DNA of 64,000 nucleotides from NCBI RefSeq assembly GCF_004114995.1, contig NZ_SDJP01000001.1, positions 310,001 to 374,000 of the forward strand. Direction: 5' to 3'. A model generated the notes under the pieces. That model saw only the letters and a program-made list of their open reading frames with translations, was not told the origin of the DNA and did no database searches. Both the position numbers and the translations under genes were made by a program. The number at the start of each line of letters is the position of its first letter. The stretch's first letter is position 1. Source of the DNA: Halorubrum amylolyticum (lineage in GTDB: Archaea > Halobacteriota > Halobacteria > Halobacteriales > Haloferacaceae). This document shows, piece after piece, positions 1-9,228 of this stretch.

Positions 1-479
1 AGCGCCTGCATCAGGGGGTACACCGCCTGCGACACCTTCACGGAGTCGCCGGAGGTGATCTCGGCCATTGCGCGCTCGGCCCGCGCGAGCGTCGTCTCGA
101 GCTCCAGCGAGTGCAGATCGAGCGTGTAGTCGTCGTCGAGCTGGAAGTCGGAGCCGAGCACGAACTGCGTGTTCGACTCGTCGAGCCCGTAGGCGATGAA
201 CTGGTCGCGCATCCGTTCGGCGGTGTGGCGGATCTCCTCGAACGACCCCTTGTCGTTGAGGTAGGCGTGCACGTCGGCGAGCAGCACCGTCACCTCGAAC
301 CCGGCCTCTTGGAGGTCGATGAGCTTGTTCGCGGTGAGCATGTGCCCGATGTGGAGGACGCCCGAGGGCTCGTAGCCGACGTACGCCCGCTTCCCGTCGG
401 GGTCGTCGGCCAGCGCCTCGATCTCCTCCTCGGTGACCACCTCGGCCGCGTTCCGGGTGATCCGCTCGTAAGCGTCCAT
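1..479 (-). CDS. tyrS: Tyrosyl-tRNA synthetase, N-terminal part (runs off left edge)
   Basis: Class I aminoacyl-tRNA synthetase that charges tRNA-Tyr. The visible N-terminal ~159 residues carry the Rossmann-fold start with GYEPSGVLHIGH (the HIGH signature), then NKLIDLQ and LLADVHAYLN, the archaeal/eukaryal TyrRS pattern; the C-terminal part lies outside the window. An in-frame ATG also exists at 506, but the sequence catatga at about 504-510 is a TATA-like box about 27 bp upstream of the ATG at 479. I therefore take 479 as a leaderless start, and the upstream ATG as part of the promoter. Confidence 0.93.
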   Translation of the reverse strand, partial: MDAYERITRNAAEVVTEEEIEALADDPDGKRAYVGYEPSGVLHIGHMLTANKLIDLQEAGFEVTVLLADVHAYLNDKGSFEEIRHTAERMRDQFIAYGLDESNTQFVLGSDFQLDDDYTLDLHSLELETTLARAERAMAEITSGDSVKVSQAVYPLMQA

Positions 480-577
480 ACACCCGACTGCGCGGTTGTC
501 GGTCATATGACTTCTGGATGCGTGCGGACGGGTGGCGAGGGGGTGCGTCCCGACGGAAGGCCGCCCGCCCTGCTCCC

Positions 578-2635
578 CTACTCCTCGGTCTCCGGCAGCG
601 TCCGTCCCGCCCGGTGTTCCGAGATGATCCGGTCGAGATGCTCCTGTTTTTCGGCCTTCTGCCGGCGCTCTGCCCGGTGCTCCCAGTCGTCGATCGCGGC
701 CGTCACGGCCTCCTCGCTCGCAACCGCCAGCTCGTCGACCTCGCGGACCGGGACCGCGTCGGCCGGGAGGACCGGCACGTTATGGTCGAACAGCACCTGA
801 TCGGCCGCGTCCGAGAGGTTTCCGTCACGGATCACGGCGCGCGGCTCCGTCTCCGCCAGCCGCTCGGCGGTCCGGCGACCCGCGCCGGAGGCGTCCCGGA
901 GGTAGACCACGTCGCCGGCGACGAGGCCGTACGCCTCGTCCGCGGACTCGATCGCGTCGAGCGTGAACTGTTCCACGATCTTCACGCTGACGAGCCCCCG
1001 GTCGTCGGCCACGTCGTCGAAGTTCGAGTGGTCGAGCCGCCACAGCTCCTTGAGCGTCTCCACTTTGCCCTCCAGTTCGGCGACGCGCTCGCGCGCCTCG
1101 TCGCGATCGCGCTCCAGCCGGTCCGTTTCGCGTTCGAGTCGAGAGACCGCACGCCGGCTCCGCGCTTCGATCCGCTCCTCGCGCTTCGCCTCCTCCAGTT
1201 CGCCCTCCAGTTCTTCGATCCGCTCCTCGCGCTCCGTGAGGTCGTCCTCCAGCGACTCGGCGTGCGACTCCAGCCGGTCGACACGCTCGCGGAGCCGGCG
1301 GATCGTCTCCTCTTCCTCGGTGCGCTCGGGCTCGGTGGGGTCCGCCTCGTCGGCGTCTCCGTCGCCGCCCCCGCTACCCCCGCCGCTCCCGTCGTCCTCG
1401 CTCAGCTCCGCGATGACGGACTCCACGGAGGCGTCGCCCGCGACGACGCCCGCGATCACCGCCTCGCGGTCGAGCCGCGGCGGGGTCTTCGCCGCGATGC
1501 GCTCGAACTGGTCCTCGTGGTCGTCGTAGGCGTACAGCGCGGCCGCCAGCGCGTCGCGCTCGTGGTCGTTCGCGTAGTTGGTCTCGCGGGTCCGGTGGAG
1601 CTTCTCGTCGACGGGCAGGTCCGTGGTCGGGCGCCAGCCCGCGGCGTCGAACGACCGCCGGAACTTCTCGACGGTCTCCGGCATCGGCTCCACGTCGGCG
1701 GCGACGATGATCGGGCGCCCCTGATCGATGATCCACTCGGTCACGTCCGCGGTGTCCGCGGTCCGCGAGGAGTAGAGCGCGTGGACGGTGCCGTCGAGCC
1801 CGACCACGGCGGCGGCGGTGGTCGTCCCCGGATCGATCCCGACGATCACCCGGTCGCGCCGCTGCACCAGCGGCTCGTACTCGATCCCGTCGCGGCGCTC
1901 GCGCTCGACCTCGACGCGCACGTCGCCGGCCCGCGAGTTCGACACGGGGATGTCTTCGGGGCGCGCCTCCACCGCGAACGTCGCGTTCGCGTAGCCGCCG
2001 TACTTCTCGGTCACGTCGCGCTCGAAGTCGAGGTTCGCCTCCGTCAGCTTCGACTGGACCTGCCGCGTCCGCTTCCGGACGTTGCCGTGTATGCGCCGGG
2101 TGTAGCGGTCCTGACTCCACCCGCCCTTTCCGGTCGAGCGGCCGCGGGACACCTTCACGGTCGTCTCGTCGGTGAAGGCGGTCACCTCGTGGCCGACGTT
2201 GGCGGCCGCGAGCCGGGCCGAGGCCTCCGCCTCCTTCATCGGCTCCTTCCCGTACGGAATCCCGTGGCGAGAGGCGACCCGCGAGAGCGGCTCCGGGCGC
2301 TCAGCCCCGGTCACCTGCACCAGCCGCGTCCCGTCGGGGAGCGACCGGAGGAAGCCGACGAGCTCCCCCTTGTCCGCCGCCAGTTCGTAGGCGTTGTCGG
2401 TGGCGACGTAGAGGGGTTCGCGGTCGTCGATCAGCCGGCAGAGCTTCCGGAATGACACCACGTCGCGAGTGACCCGCGCCATCGGGCCGTCCGCGTCGGG
2501 GGCGTCCGGGTCGTCATCGTCGACGGGGTCCAAGACCACGAGGGCGTAGGAGGGGTCGTCGCCGCGAACGTCGCCGCTGTGCACGTCGACGCCGAACACC
2601 GGCCGGTCGCGGGCGCGGATGGTCCGGGTTGTCAC
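578..2635 (-). CDS. DUF460 family predicted RNase H-fold nuclease
   Basis: Protein of 685 aa matching the archaeal DUF460/COG2433 family. An N-terminal domain (FGVDVHSGD, LYVATDNAYEL) is followed by a second RNase H-like segment with VIVGIDPGTTTAAAVVGLDG, then a Glu/Arg-rich coiled coil of roughly 100 residues (about 420-530) and a C-terminal globular domain. Function in the family is not established; a nucleic-acid processing role is inferred from the fold. I chose the GTG start at 2635 over an in-frame ATG at 2671 because a TATA-like tatata at about 2659-2665 lies 27 bp upstream of the GTG and overlaps the longer reading. Confidence 0.85.
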   Translation of the reverse strand: MTTRTIRARDRPVFGVDVHSGDVRGDDPSYALVVLDPVDDDDPDAPDADGPMARVTRDVVSFRKLCRLIDDREPLYVATDNAYELAADKGELVGFLRSLPDGTRLVQVTGAERPEPLSRVASRHGIPYGKEPMKEAEASARLAAANVGHEVTAFTDETTVKVSRGRSTGKGGWSQDRYTRRIHGNVRKRTRQVQSKLTEANLDFERDVTEKYGGYANATFAVEARPEDIPVSNSRAGDVRVEVERERRDGIEYEPLVQRRDRVIVGIDPGTTTAAAVVGLDGTVHALYSSRTADTADVTEWIIDQGRPIIVAADVEPMPETVEKFRRSFDAAGWRPTTDLPVDEKLHRTRETNYANDHERDALAAALYAYDDHEDQFERIAAKTPPRLDREAVIAGVVAGDASVESVIAELSEDDGSGGGSGGGDGDADEADPTEPERTEEEETIRRLRERVDRLESHAESLEDDLTEREERIEELEGELEEAKREERIEARSRRAVSRLERETDRLERDRDEARERVAELEGKVETLKELWRLDHSNFDDVADDRGLVSVKIVEQFTLDAIESADEAYGLVAGDVVYLRDASGAGRRTAERLAETEPRAVIRDGNLSDAADQVLFDHNVPVLPADAVPVREVDELAVASEEAVTAAIDDWEHRAERRQKAEKQEHLDRIISEHRAGRTLPETEE

Positions 2636-2734
2636 TGGTTCACGTAGGCCGCTGACGCCTATATACCCCACGCCGGGGTGGCGGTCGTGGGGATCGAAGC
2701 GCGGTGTTCGGTGCGGATCGCCGCGCTCGCTTAG

Positions 2735-3541
2735 TCAGTACAAGTTCTCGAGTTCCGCCTCGACGTGCGAGTGCTCCTCGGCCGGGAACTCCCCGGCCTC
2801 GACGGCGTCGCGGTACGCCTCGACGGCGCCGAGCATCTCGCTCCGCACGTCGCCGAACCGCTTCGCGAAGGGCGGCGACCACTCGCCGAGCCCCACCGCG
2901 TCGTTGATCACGAGCACCTGCCCGTCGCAGTCCGGCCCGGCGCCGATACCGATCGTCGGGATGTCGAGGGCTTCCGTGACGGCCCCCGCGAGGTTCGCGG
3001 GGACGTGCTCCAACACGAGCGCGAACGCGCCGGCCTCGGCGTGTGCTCCCGCGAGGTCGATGATCTCCTCGGCGGCCTCCTGATCGGTCCCCTGTCGGGT
3101 GTAGCCGCCGAGTCGGTTGACGTGCTGGGGCGTCAGGCCGAGGTGCGCCATCACCGGAATCCCGACATCGGTCATCCGTCGCGTCATCTCGACGGTGTGG
3201 GGGCCGCTCTCGATCTTCACCGCGTCGGCGTTCGCCTCCTTCAGGAGCCGGCCGGCGTTGCGCACCGACTCCGCCTCGTCGACGCCGAACGAGAGAAACG
3301 GCATGTCGGCGACGACGAGCGCGTCCTCGGTCGCGCGGGCGACCGCCGCGGTCCGGCTCGCGACCTCGTCGAACGTCACGGGGAGCGTGGAGTCGTAGCC
3401 GAGGGCGGCGTTGCCCATGCTGTCGCCGACGAGCACGATGTCGATCCCGGCTTCGTCGAGGACCGCCGCCGTCGGGGCGTCGTAGGCGGTCAGCATCGTG
3501 ATCGGCTCGTCGCCCTCCCGGAGTGCCCGCGCCGAGGTCAT
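2735..3541 (-). CDS. panB: 3-methyl-2-oxobutanoate hydroxymethyltransferase
   Basis: Ketopantoate hydroxymethyltransferase of 268 aa, the first committed step of pantothenate/coenzyme A synthesis (5,10-methylene-THF or its archaeal analogue plus 2-oxoisovalerate gives ketopantoate). The TIM-barrel family signatures are visible: MLTAYDAPTA near the N-terminus, VGDSMGNAALGY for the metal/substrate site, and AHLGLTPQHVN followed by GGYTRQG. Length matches the family. The start at 3541 gives the typical MTSAR-LR N-terminus; the longer in-frame extension to 3685 is low-complexity and runs over the upstream intergenic region. It stands alone between convergent and divergent neighbours. Confidence 0.95.
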   Translation of the reverse strand: MTSARALREGDEPITMLTAYDAPTAAVLDEAGIDIVLVGDSMGNAALGYDSTLPVTFDEVASRTAAVARATEDALVVADMPFLSFGVDEAESVRNAGRLLKEANADAVKIESGPHTVEMTRRMTDVGIPVMAHLGLTPQHVNRLGGYTRQGTDQEAAEEIIDLAGAHAEAGAFALVLEHVPANLAGAVTEALDIPTIGIGAGPDCDGQVLVINDAVGLGEWSPPFAKRFGDVRSEMLGAVEAYRDAVEAGEFPAEEHSHVEAELENLY

Positions 3542-3679
3542 ACCTCGAACACGGCCGGGCGTCGGGTTAAAGTCGCCGGAATCCGGAGAATCGGGACCGC
3601 TCGGACCGCCCCCACAGATCCCTTCTCCGCGCTCCCGCGGACCGCCACCGATTTGCACGTCCGCCACCGAGGGCTCCCC

Positions 3680-3997
3680 GTGCAACCTGTCGAGCGGGCC
3701 GAGTACGAGGGGATCGACTACGGCTGGGTGATGCAGACGACGTTCGTCGTCACCATCCTCGTGGGCGCGCCCGTCGTCGCCGCCCTCTCCGCGTTCGTCA
3801 CCCTCGACTCGTGGCCGGCCCGTGCGGCCTTCGCCGTCCGGGTCGGCGCCCCCATCTGGTTCGTCACCGCCGTCGCCGTCGCGGTCTACGCGCGGCGCAC
3901 CGACGCGGGGGACGGCGGGGTGGCCGGGGCGGACGACGCCGACGGCGCTGACGCCGACCCCGAGGACGCGGGCGACGCTGACTCCGGCAGCGCCTGA
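3680..3997 (+). CDS. Small haloarchaeal two-TM membrane protein (DUF5822-like)
   Basis: Protein of 105 aa starting at a GTG. After a short cytosolic stretch ending DYGWVMQTT it has two hydrophobic segments (about 23-45 and 56-75) and an acidic Asp/Ala-rich tail of about 30 residues. The DYGWVMQTTF pattern is what I associate with the haloarchaeal DUF5822 family, from memory. No function is known. It is divergent from panB (138 bp apart) and convergent with the HAD gene. Confidence 0.7.
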   Translation: MQPVERAEYEGIDYGWVMQTTFVVTILVGAPVVAALSAFVTLDSWPARAAFAVRVGAPIWFVTAVAVAVYARRTDAGDGGVAGADDADGADADPEDAGDADSGSA

Positions 3998-4015
3998 CTC
4001 GCCGACCGACAGCCG

Positions 4016-4678
4016 TCACCGGTCGAGCAGGTCCGCCGCCCACGCGAACGGGACGCCCGCGCGCTCCGCCGCCACGGCGTCGCGCCGCGAGTCGCCGACG
4101 AACAGCGCACGCGCCGGCTCGGCGCCGAGCCGCTCGATCGCCGCGAGCAACGACTCCGGATCCGGCTTGTGGGTACCGACCGTGTCGCGCCCGACGATCG
4201 CGTCCGGGTCCAGCGCATCGCCGAGCCCGTGGGTCTCCACCGCGACTCGGCAGGCCTCCTCGCAGTTGAGCGAGCAGACGCCCGCGGGAGGACCGCCTCG
4301 GCCGTCCTCGATCTCCTCGACGGCTTCGATCAGCCGCCCGCCGAGCGGGAGCAGCGTCGACTCGTGCGCTCCGGCCCGCTCGTGGACCGCGATGGCCTCC
4401 TCGACCGGGTTGCGGATCCCGTACTCCCCGGCGGCTTCGAGCAGACCCCACAGCTCGTCGGTCGGGGGTATCATCGCGTGCTCGGCGTACACGTCGAGCA
4501 CCGACTCCGCGACCGCGCCCCAGTCCACCGCGAGTTCGACGAGGGTGCCGTCCAAGTCGTAGACGACCGCGTCGTACGCGGCGAGGTCGATCGGTCGATC
4601 GGCGCTCGGAACGCTTTCGGCGGCGGTTTGGGGAGCGTCTCCGTCCGTCTCGACCCCCTGCGCGTCTTCGTCCGTCAT
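4016..4678 (-). CDS. HAD-superfamily hydrolase (phosphoglycolate phosphatase-like)
   Basis: Protein of 220 aa with the haloacid dehalogenase phosphatase layout: motif I DLDGTLV with nucleophile Asp41, and motif IV LFVGDSRRDAVAAERAG near the C-terminus. A helical cap segment lies between them. The first ~30 residues are a low-complexity acidic extension. The ATG overlaps the stop of the upstream acyl-CoA dehydrogenase gene by 4 bp (ATGA), which indicates translational coupling. The substrate cannot be read from sequence. Confidence 0.85.
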   Translation of the reverse strand: MTDEDAQGVETDGDAPQTAAESVPSADRPIDLAAYDAVVYDLDGTLVELAVDWGAVAESVLDVYAEHAMIPPTDELWGLLEAAGEYGIRNPVEEAIAVHERAGAHESTLLPLGGRLIEAVEEIEDGRGGPPAGVCSLNCEEACRVAVETHGLGDALDPDAIVGRDTVGTHKPDPESLLAAIERLGAEPARALFVGDSRRDAVAAERAGVPFAWAADLLDR

Positions 4679-5880
4679 TTGCCCAACACCCCCTGAGCGA
4701 TGATCGTCTTCTGGATCTCCGTCGTCCCCTCGTAGATCTCCGTGATCTTCGCGTCGCGGTAGAACCGCTCCACGTCGAACTCGGTCGTGTAGCCGTAGCC
4801 GCCGTGGATCTGCACGGCCTCGTTGGTCACCGACATCGCGGTCTCGCTGGCGCGGTACTTCGCCTGCGAGGCCGCGACGCGGTTGTCCTCGCCGGCCTCG
4901 GCCTGCCGGCACGCCTCGCGGACCAGCAGGCGGGCCGCCGAGATGTCGGTCGCCATCTCCGCGAACGTGTGCCGAATCGTCTGGATGTCGTCGATCGGTC
5001 CGCCGAACTGCTCGCGTTCCGCGGCGTACGACTCCGCCTCGTCGAAGGCGGCTTGCGCGAGCCCGACCGCCTGCGCCGCGATCCCGATCCGGCCGCCGGT
5101 GAGCGTCCGGAAGGCGGCCGAGAGCCCCTCCCCCTCCTCGGTGAGCCGGTTTTCGGCCGGGACCCGGCAGTCGTCGAAGCTGATGCCGGTCGTGTCGGAG
5201 GCGCGGAGCCCGAGCTTCTCCTCCTTCTCGCCGACCTCGAACCCCTCGGTGTCGGCCGGGACGAGGAACTGGGTGATCGATCCCGTATCGTCGCGGTCGG
5301 CGTCGCCGTCGTCCGTCTCCGCCCCCTCGGCCCCGGGGTCGACGGCCTTCGCGAAGACGATCGCGACCCCGCCCCGCTTCCCGTTCGTGATCCACTGCTT
5401 CTCTCCGTCGAGGACGTACTCGTCCGTCTCCGGGTCGTACTCGGCGGTCGTCGACATCTCCGCCGGGTTCGACCCCGCGTGCGGCTCGGAGAGGCAGAAC
5501 ATCCCGACGGGGCGGCCCTCGGCCGCCATCTCGGGGAGCCAGCGCTCCCGCTGCGCTTCGCTCCCGAACTCGGCGATACAGGAGGTCGCGAGGCAGTGGA
5601 CGGAGAGCGCGGTCGCGACCGCGAGGTGGCCGTACGCCAGCTCCTCGTTAACGACCGCGTAGGTGGTCTCGTCGGCCTCGAAGCCGCCGTACGCCTCGGG
5701 CACCGTCAGCCCCGTCAGGCCGAGTTCGGCGAGCCCGTCCCAGGCGTCCTCCGGGAACGACTCGGCCTCGTCGGCCTCCCCGGCCCCAGGCCGGACCTCC
5801 TCGGCCGCGAACTCGCGGACGAGGTCGCGGATCGCCTCCTGTTCGTCGGTGAGCGACGAGCCGACGCGTGCGCCAGTCAT
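4675..5880 (-). CDS. Acyl-CoA dehydrogenase
   Basis: FAD-dependent acyl-CoA dehydrogenase of 401 aa that oxidises acyl-CoA to enoyl-CoA and would pass electrons to an electron-transfer flavoprotein. Visible signatures are FCLSEPHAGSNP (flavin/substrate binding), WITNGKRGG, and the C-terminal IHGGYGYTTEF and YEGTTEIQ; the Glu of the last block is the usual catalytic base of the short/medium-chain type. An acidic insert of about 20 residues lies near residue 190. It is the first gene of a two-gene unit with the HAD hydrolase (4-bp overlap). Chain-length specificity is undetermined. Confidence 0.93.
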   Translation of the reverse strand: MTGARVGSSLTDEQEAIRDLVREFAAEEVRPGAGEADEAESFPEDAWDGLAELGLTGLTVPEAYGGFEADETTYAVVNEELAYGHLAVATALSVHCLATSCIAEFGSEAQRERWLPEMAAEGRPVGMFCLSEPHAGSNPAEMSTTAEYDPETDEYVLDGEKQWITNGKRGGVAIVFAKAVDPGAEGAETDDGDADRDDTGSITQFLVPADTEGFEVGEKEEKLGLRASDTTGISFDDCRVPAENRLTEEGEGLSAAFRTLTGGRIGIAAQAVGLAQAAFDEAESYAAEREQFGGPIDDIQTIRHTFAEMATDISAARLLVREACRQAEAGEDNRVAASQAKYRASETAMSVTNEAVQIHGGYGYTTEFDVERFYRDAKITEIYEGTTEIQKTIIAQGVLGK

Positions 5881-5931
5881 ACCTTCCGGTTCGATCTCAC
5901 GCTGAAAAAGGTGAGCGATCGGGGGTGGGAG

Positions 5932-6960
5932 TCAGCGGTCTTCCCACAGTGGATACAACTCGTCTCGCGGCGCCTCGTCGATCGGGTCGCCGTCGAGGAA
6001 GACGGTCCCGACGCTGGATCCGTCGCCAGAGGTGTCGCCCTCCTCAGAGTCGCCGCCGTCGCCCGGTGCTCGCACCTCGCCGATCTCGCCGGCGTCGATC
6101 CCGGCGGCCGCCAGCGCGTCGGTCGCCTCGCCGACGCGCTCCGGGGGCACCGCCGCCAGCAGCGCGCCGGAGCCGAACGTCGCCAGCGGGTCGACGCCCA
6201 ACGCCGCACAGCAGGCCTCCGTTTCGGGTCGAATCGGGACCCGGTCGCGCTCCACGGACAGGACGGCCCCGCTCGCGCTCGCGGTCTCGACGAGGGCGGT
6301 CAGCAGGCCGCCCTCGGTGGGGTCGTGCATGGCGCTCGCGGCGTCGCGGGCGGCGGCCGCGTCGGGGACGACGCTCACCTCGCCGAGGAAGTCCGCGGCC
6401 GCGTCGAGCGTCTCCTCCGCGACCCCGGCCTCGGCGCACGCCTCGCGGAAGTCGGTCGCGAGGATCGCGGTCGCCTCGATGCCGGCACCCTTCGTGAGCA
6501 GGAGTCGGTCGCCCGGCTCGGCCCCGCCGCTCGATACGAATCGGTCCGTGGTGCCGAGCGCGGTCATCGAGCAGAGCGGGCGGTCCAGCGACGGCAACAC
6601 CTCGGTGTGACCGCCGACGATCGCGACGCCCAGCTCGCGGGCGGTCTCGTCGACCTGCTCCGTGACGGTCCGGCGGCGGGCCGGGTCGTCATCGGGGAGG
6701 AAGAGCGTGTGGGTGAGCCACCGCGGGTCCGCGCCGCTGGCGGCCACGTCGTTGCAGGCGACGTGGACCGCCAGCTCCCCGACCGCGTCCGCCGCCAGCG
6801 ACAGCGGGTCCGCGGCGACGACGAGGGTCGACTCAGCGCCTGCGAGGTCGATCGCGGCCGCGTCCTCGCCGTAGGCCGGCCCCACGTCGACCGCAGCGTC
6901 GTCGACTCCGGTCGCCGCGAGCACCTCCGCGAGCGCCTCGGGGCCGAGTTTGCCGGTCAT
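5932..6960 (-). CDS. AIR synthase-related protein (HypE/ThiL/PurM-like fold)
   Basis: Protein of 342 aa of the PurM/ThiL/HypE superfamily, which binds ATP and activates a substrate oxygen. Recognisable parts are the N-terminal GEDAAAIDL, the helix HVACNDVAASGADP (NDVAAMGA-type motif) and GGHTEVLPS, with LLTKGAGIEA in the second domain. The true substrate is unknown; it is distinct from canonical purM and thiL. The ATG at 6960 overlaps the stop of alaX by 4 bp (ATGA), so the two are probably translated together. An in-frame start 5 codons earlier is less likely because of that coupling. Confidence 0.8.
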   Translation of the reverse strand: MTGKLGPEALAEVLAATGVDDAAVDVGPAYGEDAAAIDLAGAESTLVVAADPLSLAADAVGELAVHVACNDVAASGADPRWLTHTLFLPDDDPARRRTVTEQVDETARELGVAIVGGHTEVLPSLDRPLCSMTALGTTDRFVSSGGAEPGDRLLLTKGAGIEATAILATDFREACAEAGVAEETLDAAADFLGEVSVVPDAAAARDAASAMHDPTEGGLLTALVETASASGAVLSVERDRVPIRPETEACCAALGVDPLATFGSGALLAAVPPERVGEATDALAAAGIDAGEIGEVRAPGDGGDSEEGDTSGDGSSVGTVFLDGDPIDEAPRDELYPLWEDR

Positions 6961-8294
6961 CGGTCGCGGAGCCACGCGACGACGGCCTCCGGGTCGGCGT
7001 CGAGCCCGCCGCCCTGCGCGAACGTCGGGCCGCCGCCGCCCCCGCCGCCGAACTCGTCGGTGACGGCGGCCACGACCGCGCCGGCGTCGGGGGCGTCCAC
7101 GCGGTCCGAGTCGTCCGCGTCACCTCCGCCGACCGCGTCGTCCGCGACCGCGGCGACCACGAACGGCGCGTTCCCAGTCCCGACCGCCGCGATCGCGTCG
7201 GGGGCGCCGGGCGAGTCCCCCTCGTCGAGGACGCGCTGGGCCGGCTCGCGCAGGTCGTTCGGGTCGGCGTCCTCGACCGTCCCGACCGCCCACGTTGCAC
7301 CGTCGGCGTCGGCTTCGATCGTCGGGAACTCGCGCAGACACGCGGCGAGGAGGTCGGTCGTGGCGGCCCGCAGGTCGGCCTCCAGCCGGTCGGCCCGCTC
7401 GCGGAGCCGGTCGACCGCGTCGGGGAGGTCGCCGATCCGCGCGTCGAGGGTCGTGGCGGCGTCGAGCGCCGCCGCGTGGACCGCGCCCTCGTGATCGATC
7501 GCGGTCGGGCCGACCGCGAACTCCACCCGGGTCACGCCCTTACCGGGGTTCGACCGGTCGAGGACCGATATCGGGCCGATCTCGCTCGTGTTCTCGACGT
7601 GGGTCCCGCCGCAGGCGGCCACGTCCCACGTCGGCGCGTCCGCCCCGCCCTGCTTCCCGTCTCGCTCGCCGCCGCGTTCCCCATTTCGCTCCCCACCGCG
7701 CTCGCCGACCGTCACGACCCGGACCGCCTCGGTCCCGCTCATCGCGCCCTCCTCCGTTTTGGTGTTGAACGCGATCCCGTCGAGCGCACGGGCCTTGTCC
7801 TCGGGCAGCGTCTCCCACGACACCGGCAGCGAGTCCCAGACGGCCCGATTCGCGAGCCGCTCCAGCTCCACGAGGTCGGTGTCGTCGAGGGGGTCCGCGG
7901 TCGTCAGGTCGACGCGCACCTTCGTCTCCGAGATGTCGAAGCCGGCGTAGCCGAGGTCCTCGCAGGTCCGGCGCGCCGCGCCGTAGAGCACGTGCGAGGC
8001 GGTGTGCGCGCGGGCGCAGTAGGTCCGGAACGCGTCGTCGACGATCGCGGAGACGGTCTCGCCGGGCGCGGGAAGGCTCTCAGTGCCCGAGTCGAGAACG
8101 TGGATCACCGTCCCGTCGTGCTCGATCACGTCTTCGACGAGAACCCCGTCGATCGTTCCCCGGTCCGCCGGCTGGCCGCCCGACTCGGCGTAGAAGACCG
8201 TCTCGTCGAGGACGACCTCCCGGCCGTCGACCGATTCGACCGTCGCCTCGAACTCCCGAACGTCGGGTTCCGCCGGCGCGCGTGACGCAGTCAT
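6957..8294 (-). CDS. alaX: Alanyl-tRNA editing protein (AlaX-type, with DHHA1-like tail)
   Basis: Freestanding editing enzyme (445 aa) that hydrolyses Ser- or Gly-mischarged tRNA-Ala. The zinc site is visible as H97-TAS-H101 and, further on, CGGTHVENTSEIG (Cys/His ligands). The N-terminal FYAESGGQPADRGTI is the AlaRS editing-domain signature. The C-terminal region FGGGGGGGPTFAQGGG matches the DHHA1 Gly-rich segment of AlaRS, so this is the long form. A low-complexity Gly/Glu/Arg insert (GERGGERNGERGG pattern) occurs near residue 205. A TATA-like box at 8314-8322 supports a leaderless start. Coupled to the downstream AIR-synthase-like gene. Confidence 0.9.
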   Translation of the reverse strand: MTASRAPAEPDVREFEATVESVDGREVVLDETVFYAESGGQPADRGTIDGVLVEDVIEHDGTVIHVLDSGTESLPAPGETVSAIVDDAFRTYCARAHTASHVLYGAARRTCEDLGYAGFDISETKVRVDLTTADPLDDTDLVELERLANRAVWDSLPVSWETLPEDKARALDGIAFNTKTEEGAMSGTEAVRVVTVGERGGERNGERGGERDGKQGGADAPTWDVAACGGTHVENTSEIGPISVLDRSNPGKGVTRVEFAVGPTAIDHEGAVHAAALDAATTLDARIGDLPDAVDRLRERADRLEADLRAATTDLLAACLREFPTIEADADGATWAVGTVEDADPNDLREPAQRVLDEGDSPGAPDAIAAVGTGNAPFVVAAVADDAVGGGDADDSDRVDAPDAGAVVAAVTDEFGGGGGGGPTFAQGGGLDADPEAVVAWLRDR

Positions 8295-8464
8295 TGGCGG
8301 TCCGTGGGGGCGATCGGATAAATAGGTGGGCGCATCGGTGATGACTCACCACTGAGGGGCTGCGGCGTCTCGTCACGCCGGCCGACACTCGACAACCTGC
8401 GGGACGCGGGGGACCTCCCGGCGAGTCGCCCTCGCGACGGAGCGCCTCTCTGTGCCAGGACCGG

Positions 8465-8722
8465 TCACCGGAACGGGTGCCCGCGCGGGGTAACCTCCTC
8501 CACCCGTGCGATCCGCCAGCCGTCGCCCCGGCAGCGGACCGGTTTCAGGACGACCCTGACGGTGTCCCCGTAACTCAGATCCCCCACCCGCTCGCGAGCG
8601 CCTTCGTCCGCGTCGATAACTTGGTACGTCCGTCCGTCGGAACCGTACAGCGTCACGGCCCCATTGCGGTTCGGTTCCGCCGCGACTCGACACCGCTGCC
8701 GAACGCCGTCAGTCGCTCCCAT
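8465..8722 (-). CDS. Small conserved-looking protein, unknown function
   Basis: Basic-to-neutral 85-aa protein with no hydrophobic segment. The pattern LYGSDGRTYQVIDAD followed by LSYGDTVRVVLKPV suggests a small beta-rich (OB/SH3-like) domain; that fold is inference only. A TATA-like gaataaaac at 8747-8755 lies about 28 bp upstream of the ATG, which supports real expression. I do not recognise the family. Confidence 0.55.
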   Translation of the reverse strand: MGATDGVRQRCRVAAEPNRNGAVTLYGSDGRTYQVIDADEGARERVGDLSYGDTVRVVLKPVRCRGDGWRIARVEEVTPRGHPFR

Positions 8723-8831
8723 TGCGTCGGAACACGCGCGGTGCGTGAATAAAACGAACTATGAGCCCGTCGTACGGCAACAGAGCGCTATGGACCGGTA
8801 CCGAGACGGCCGCGATTCGTCGAAGCGATCG

Positions 8832-8869
8832 CGACTCGGTGGAGTGCCGGCGACTCGGTGGAGTGCCGG
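8832..8869. repeat. Perfect 19-bp tandem duplication
   Basis: The 19-bp unit beginning cgactcggtgg is present twice back to back (8832-8850 and 8851-8869) in the non-coding stretch between the 85-aa gene and dodecin. No gene crosses it. Confidence 0.95.
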
Positions 8870-8952
8870 CGGCTCGTCCGTTGGCGTGCGACGGTACCCG
8901 CCGACCGGACTCACTCGATCGGTGTCGCCCGGAGGTCCGGAAAGCGCCGATC

Positions 8953-9153
8953 TCAGCCCTCCAGCTCGAACGCGACCTCGACCTCCGCCTGATACTGTCG
9001 GTCGGCCGCGCCCTCCAGTTCGACGCCGAACTCCTCCACTTCCGCCCAGTAGACGTTCTCCAGCGTGTCCTCGGCGCGGTCGAGCGCGTCGTCCGCGGCG
9101 GCGTCGAAGCTCTCCTCGCTCGTCCCGATCAGCGTGATCTTTTTAAACACCAT
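8953..9153 (-). CDS. Dodecin (flavin storage protein)
   Basis: Protein of 66 aa; dodecins form a hollow dodecamer that binds riboflavin or FMN and buffers free flavin. [23 protein letters not shown] and the central [13 protein letters not shown] followed by [13 protein letters not shown] match the haloarchaeal dodecin family over the full length, including the Trp that stacks on the isoalloxazine. A TATA-like box at about 9178-9189 lies upstream of the ATG, so it is probably a leaderless monocistronic gene. Confidence 0.93.
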   Translation of the reverse strand: MVFKKITLIGTSEESFDAAADDALDRAEDTLENVYWAEVEEFGVELEGAADRQYQAEVEVAFELEG

Positions 9154-9228
9154 GTCGCGTGCTAGTTGTACGCACGTTCATATAAAACAGGTGGAACTCT
9201 GCGGCGGCGCGTGAGTCTGCCGTCGCAG

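Noticed and set aside
518..2455. Long plus-strand open frame of 645 codons opposite the DUF460 gene
   Set aside because: It is the antisense shadow of a recognisable protein; its translation is Arg/Val/Leu-rich without any domain. Long empty frames are expected in GC-rich DNA.
4804..7494. Plus-strand open frame of 896 codons
   Set aside because: It spans the antisense of three identified minus-strand genes (acyl-CoA dehydrogenase, AIR-synthase-like, alaX) and has no domain of its own.
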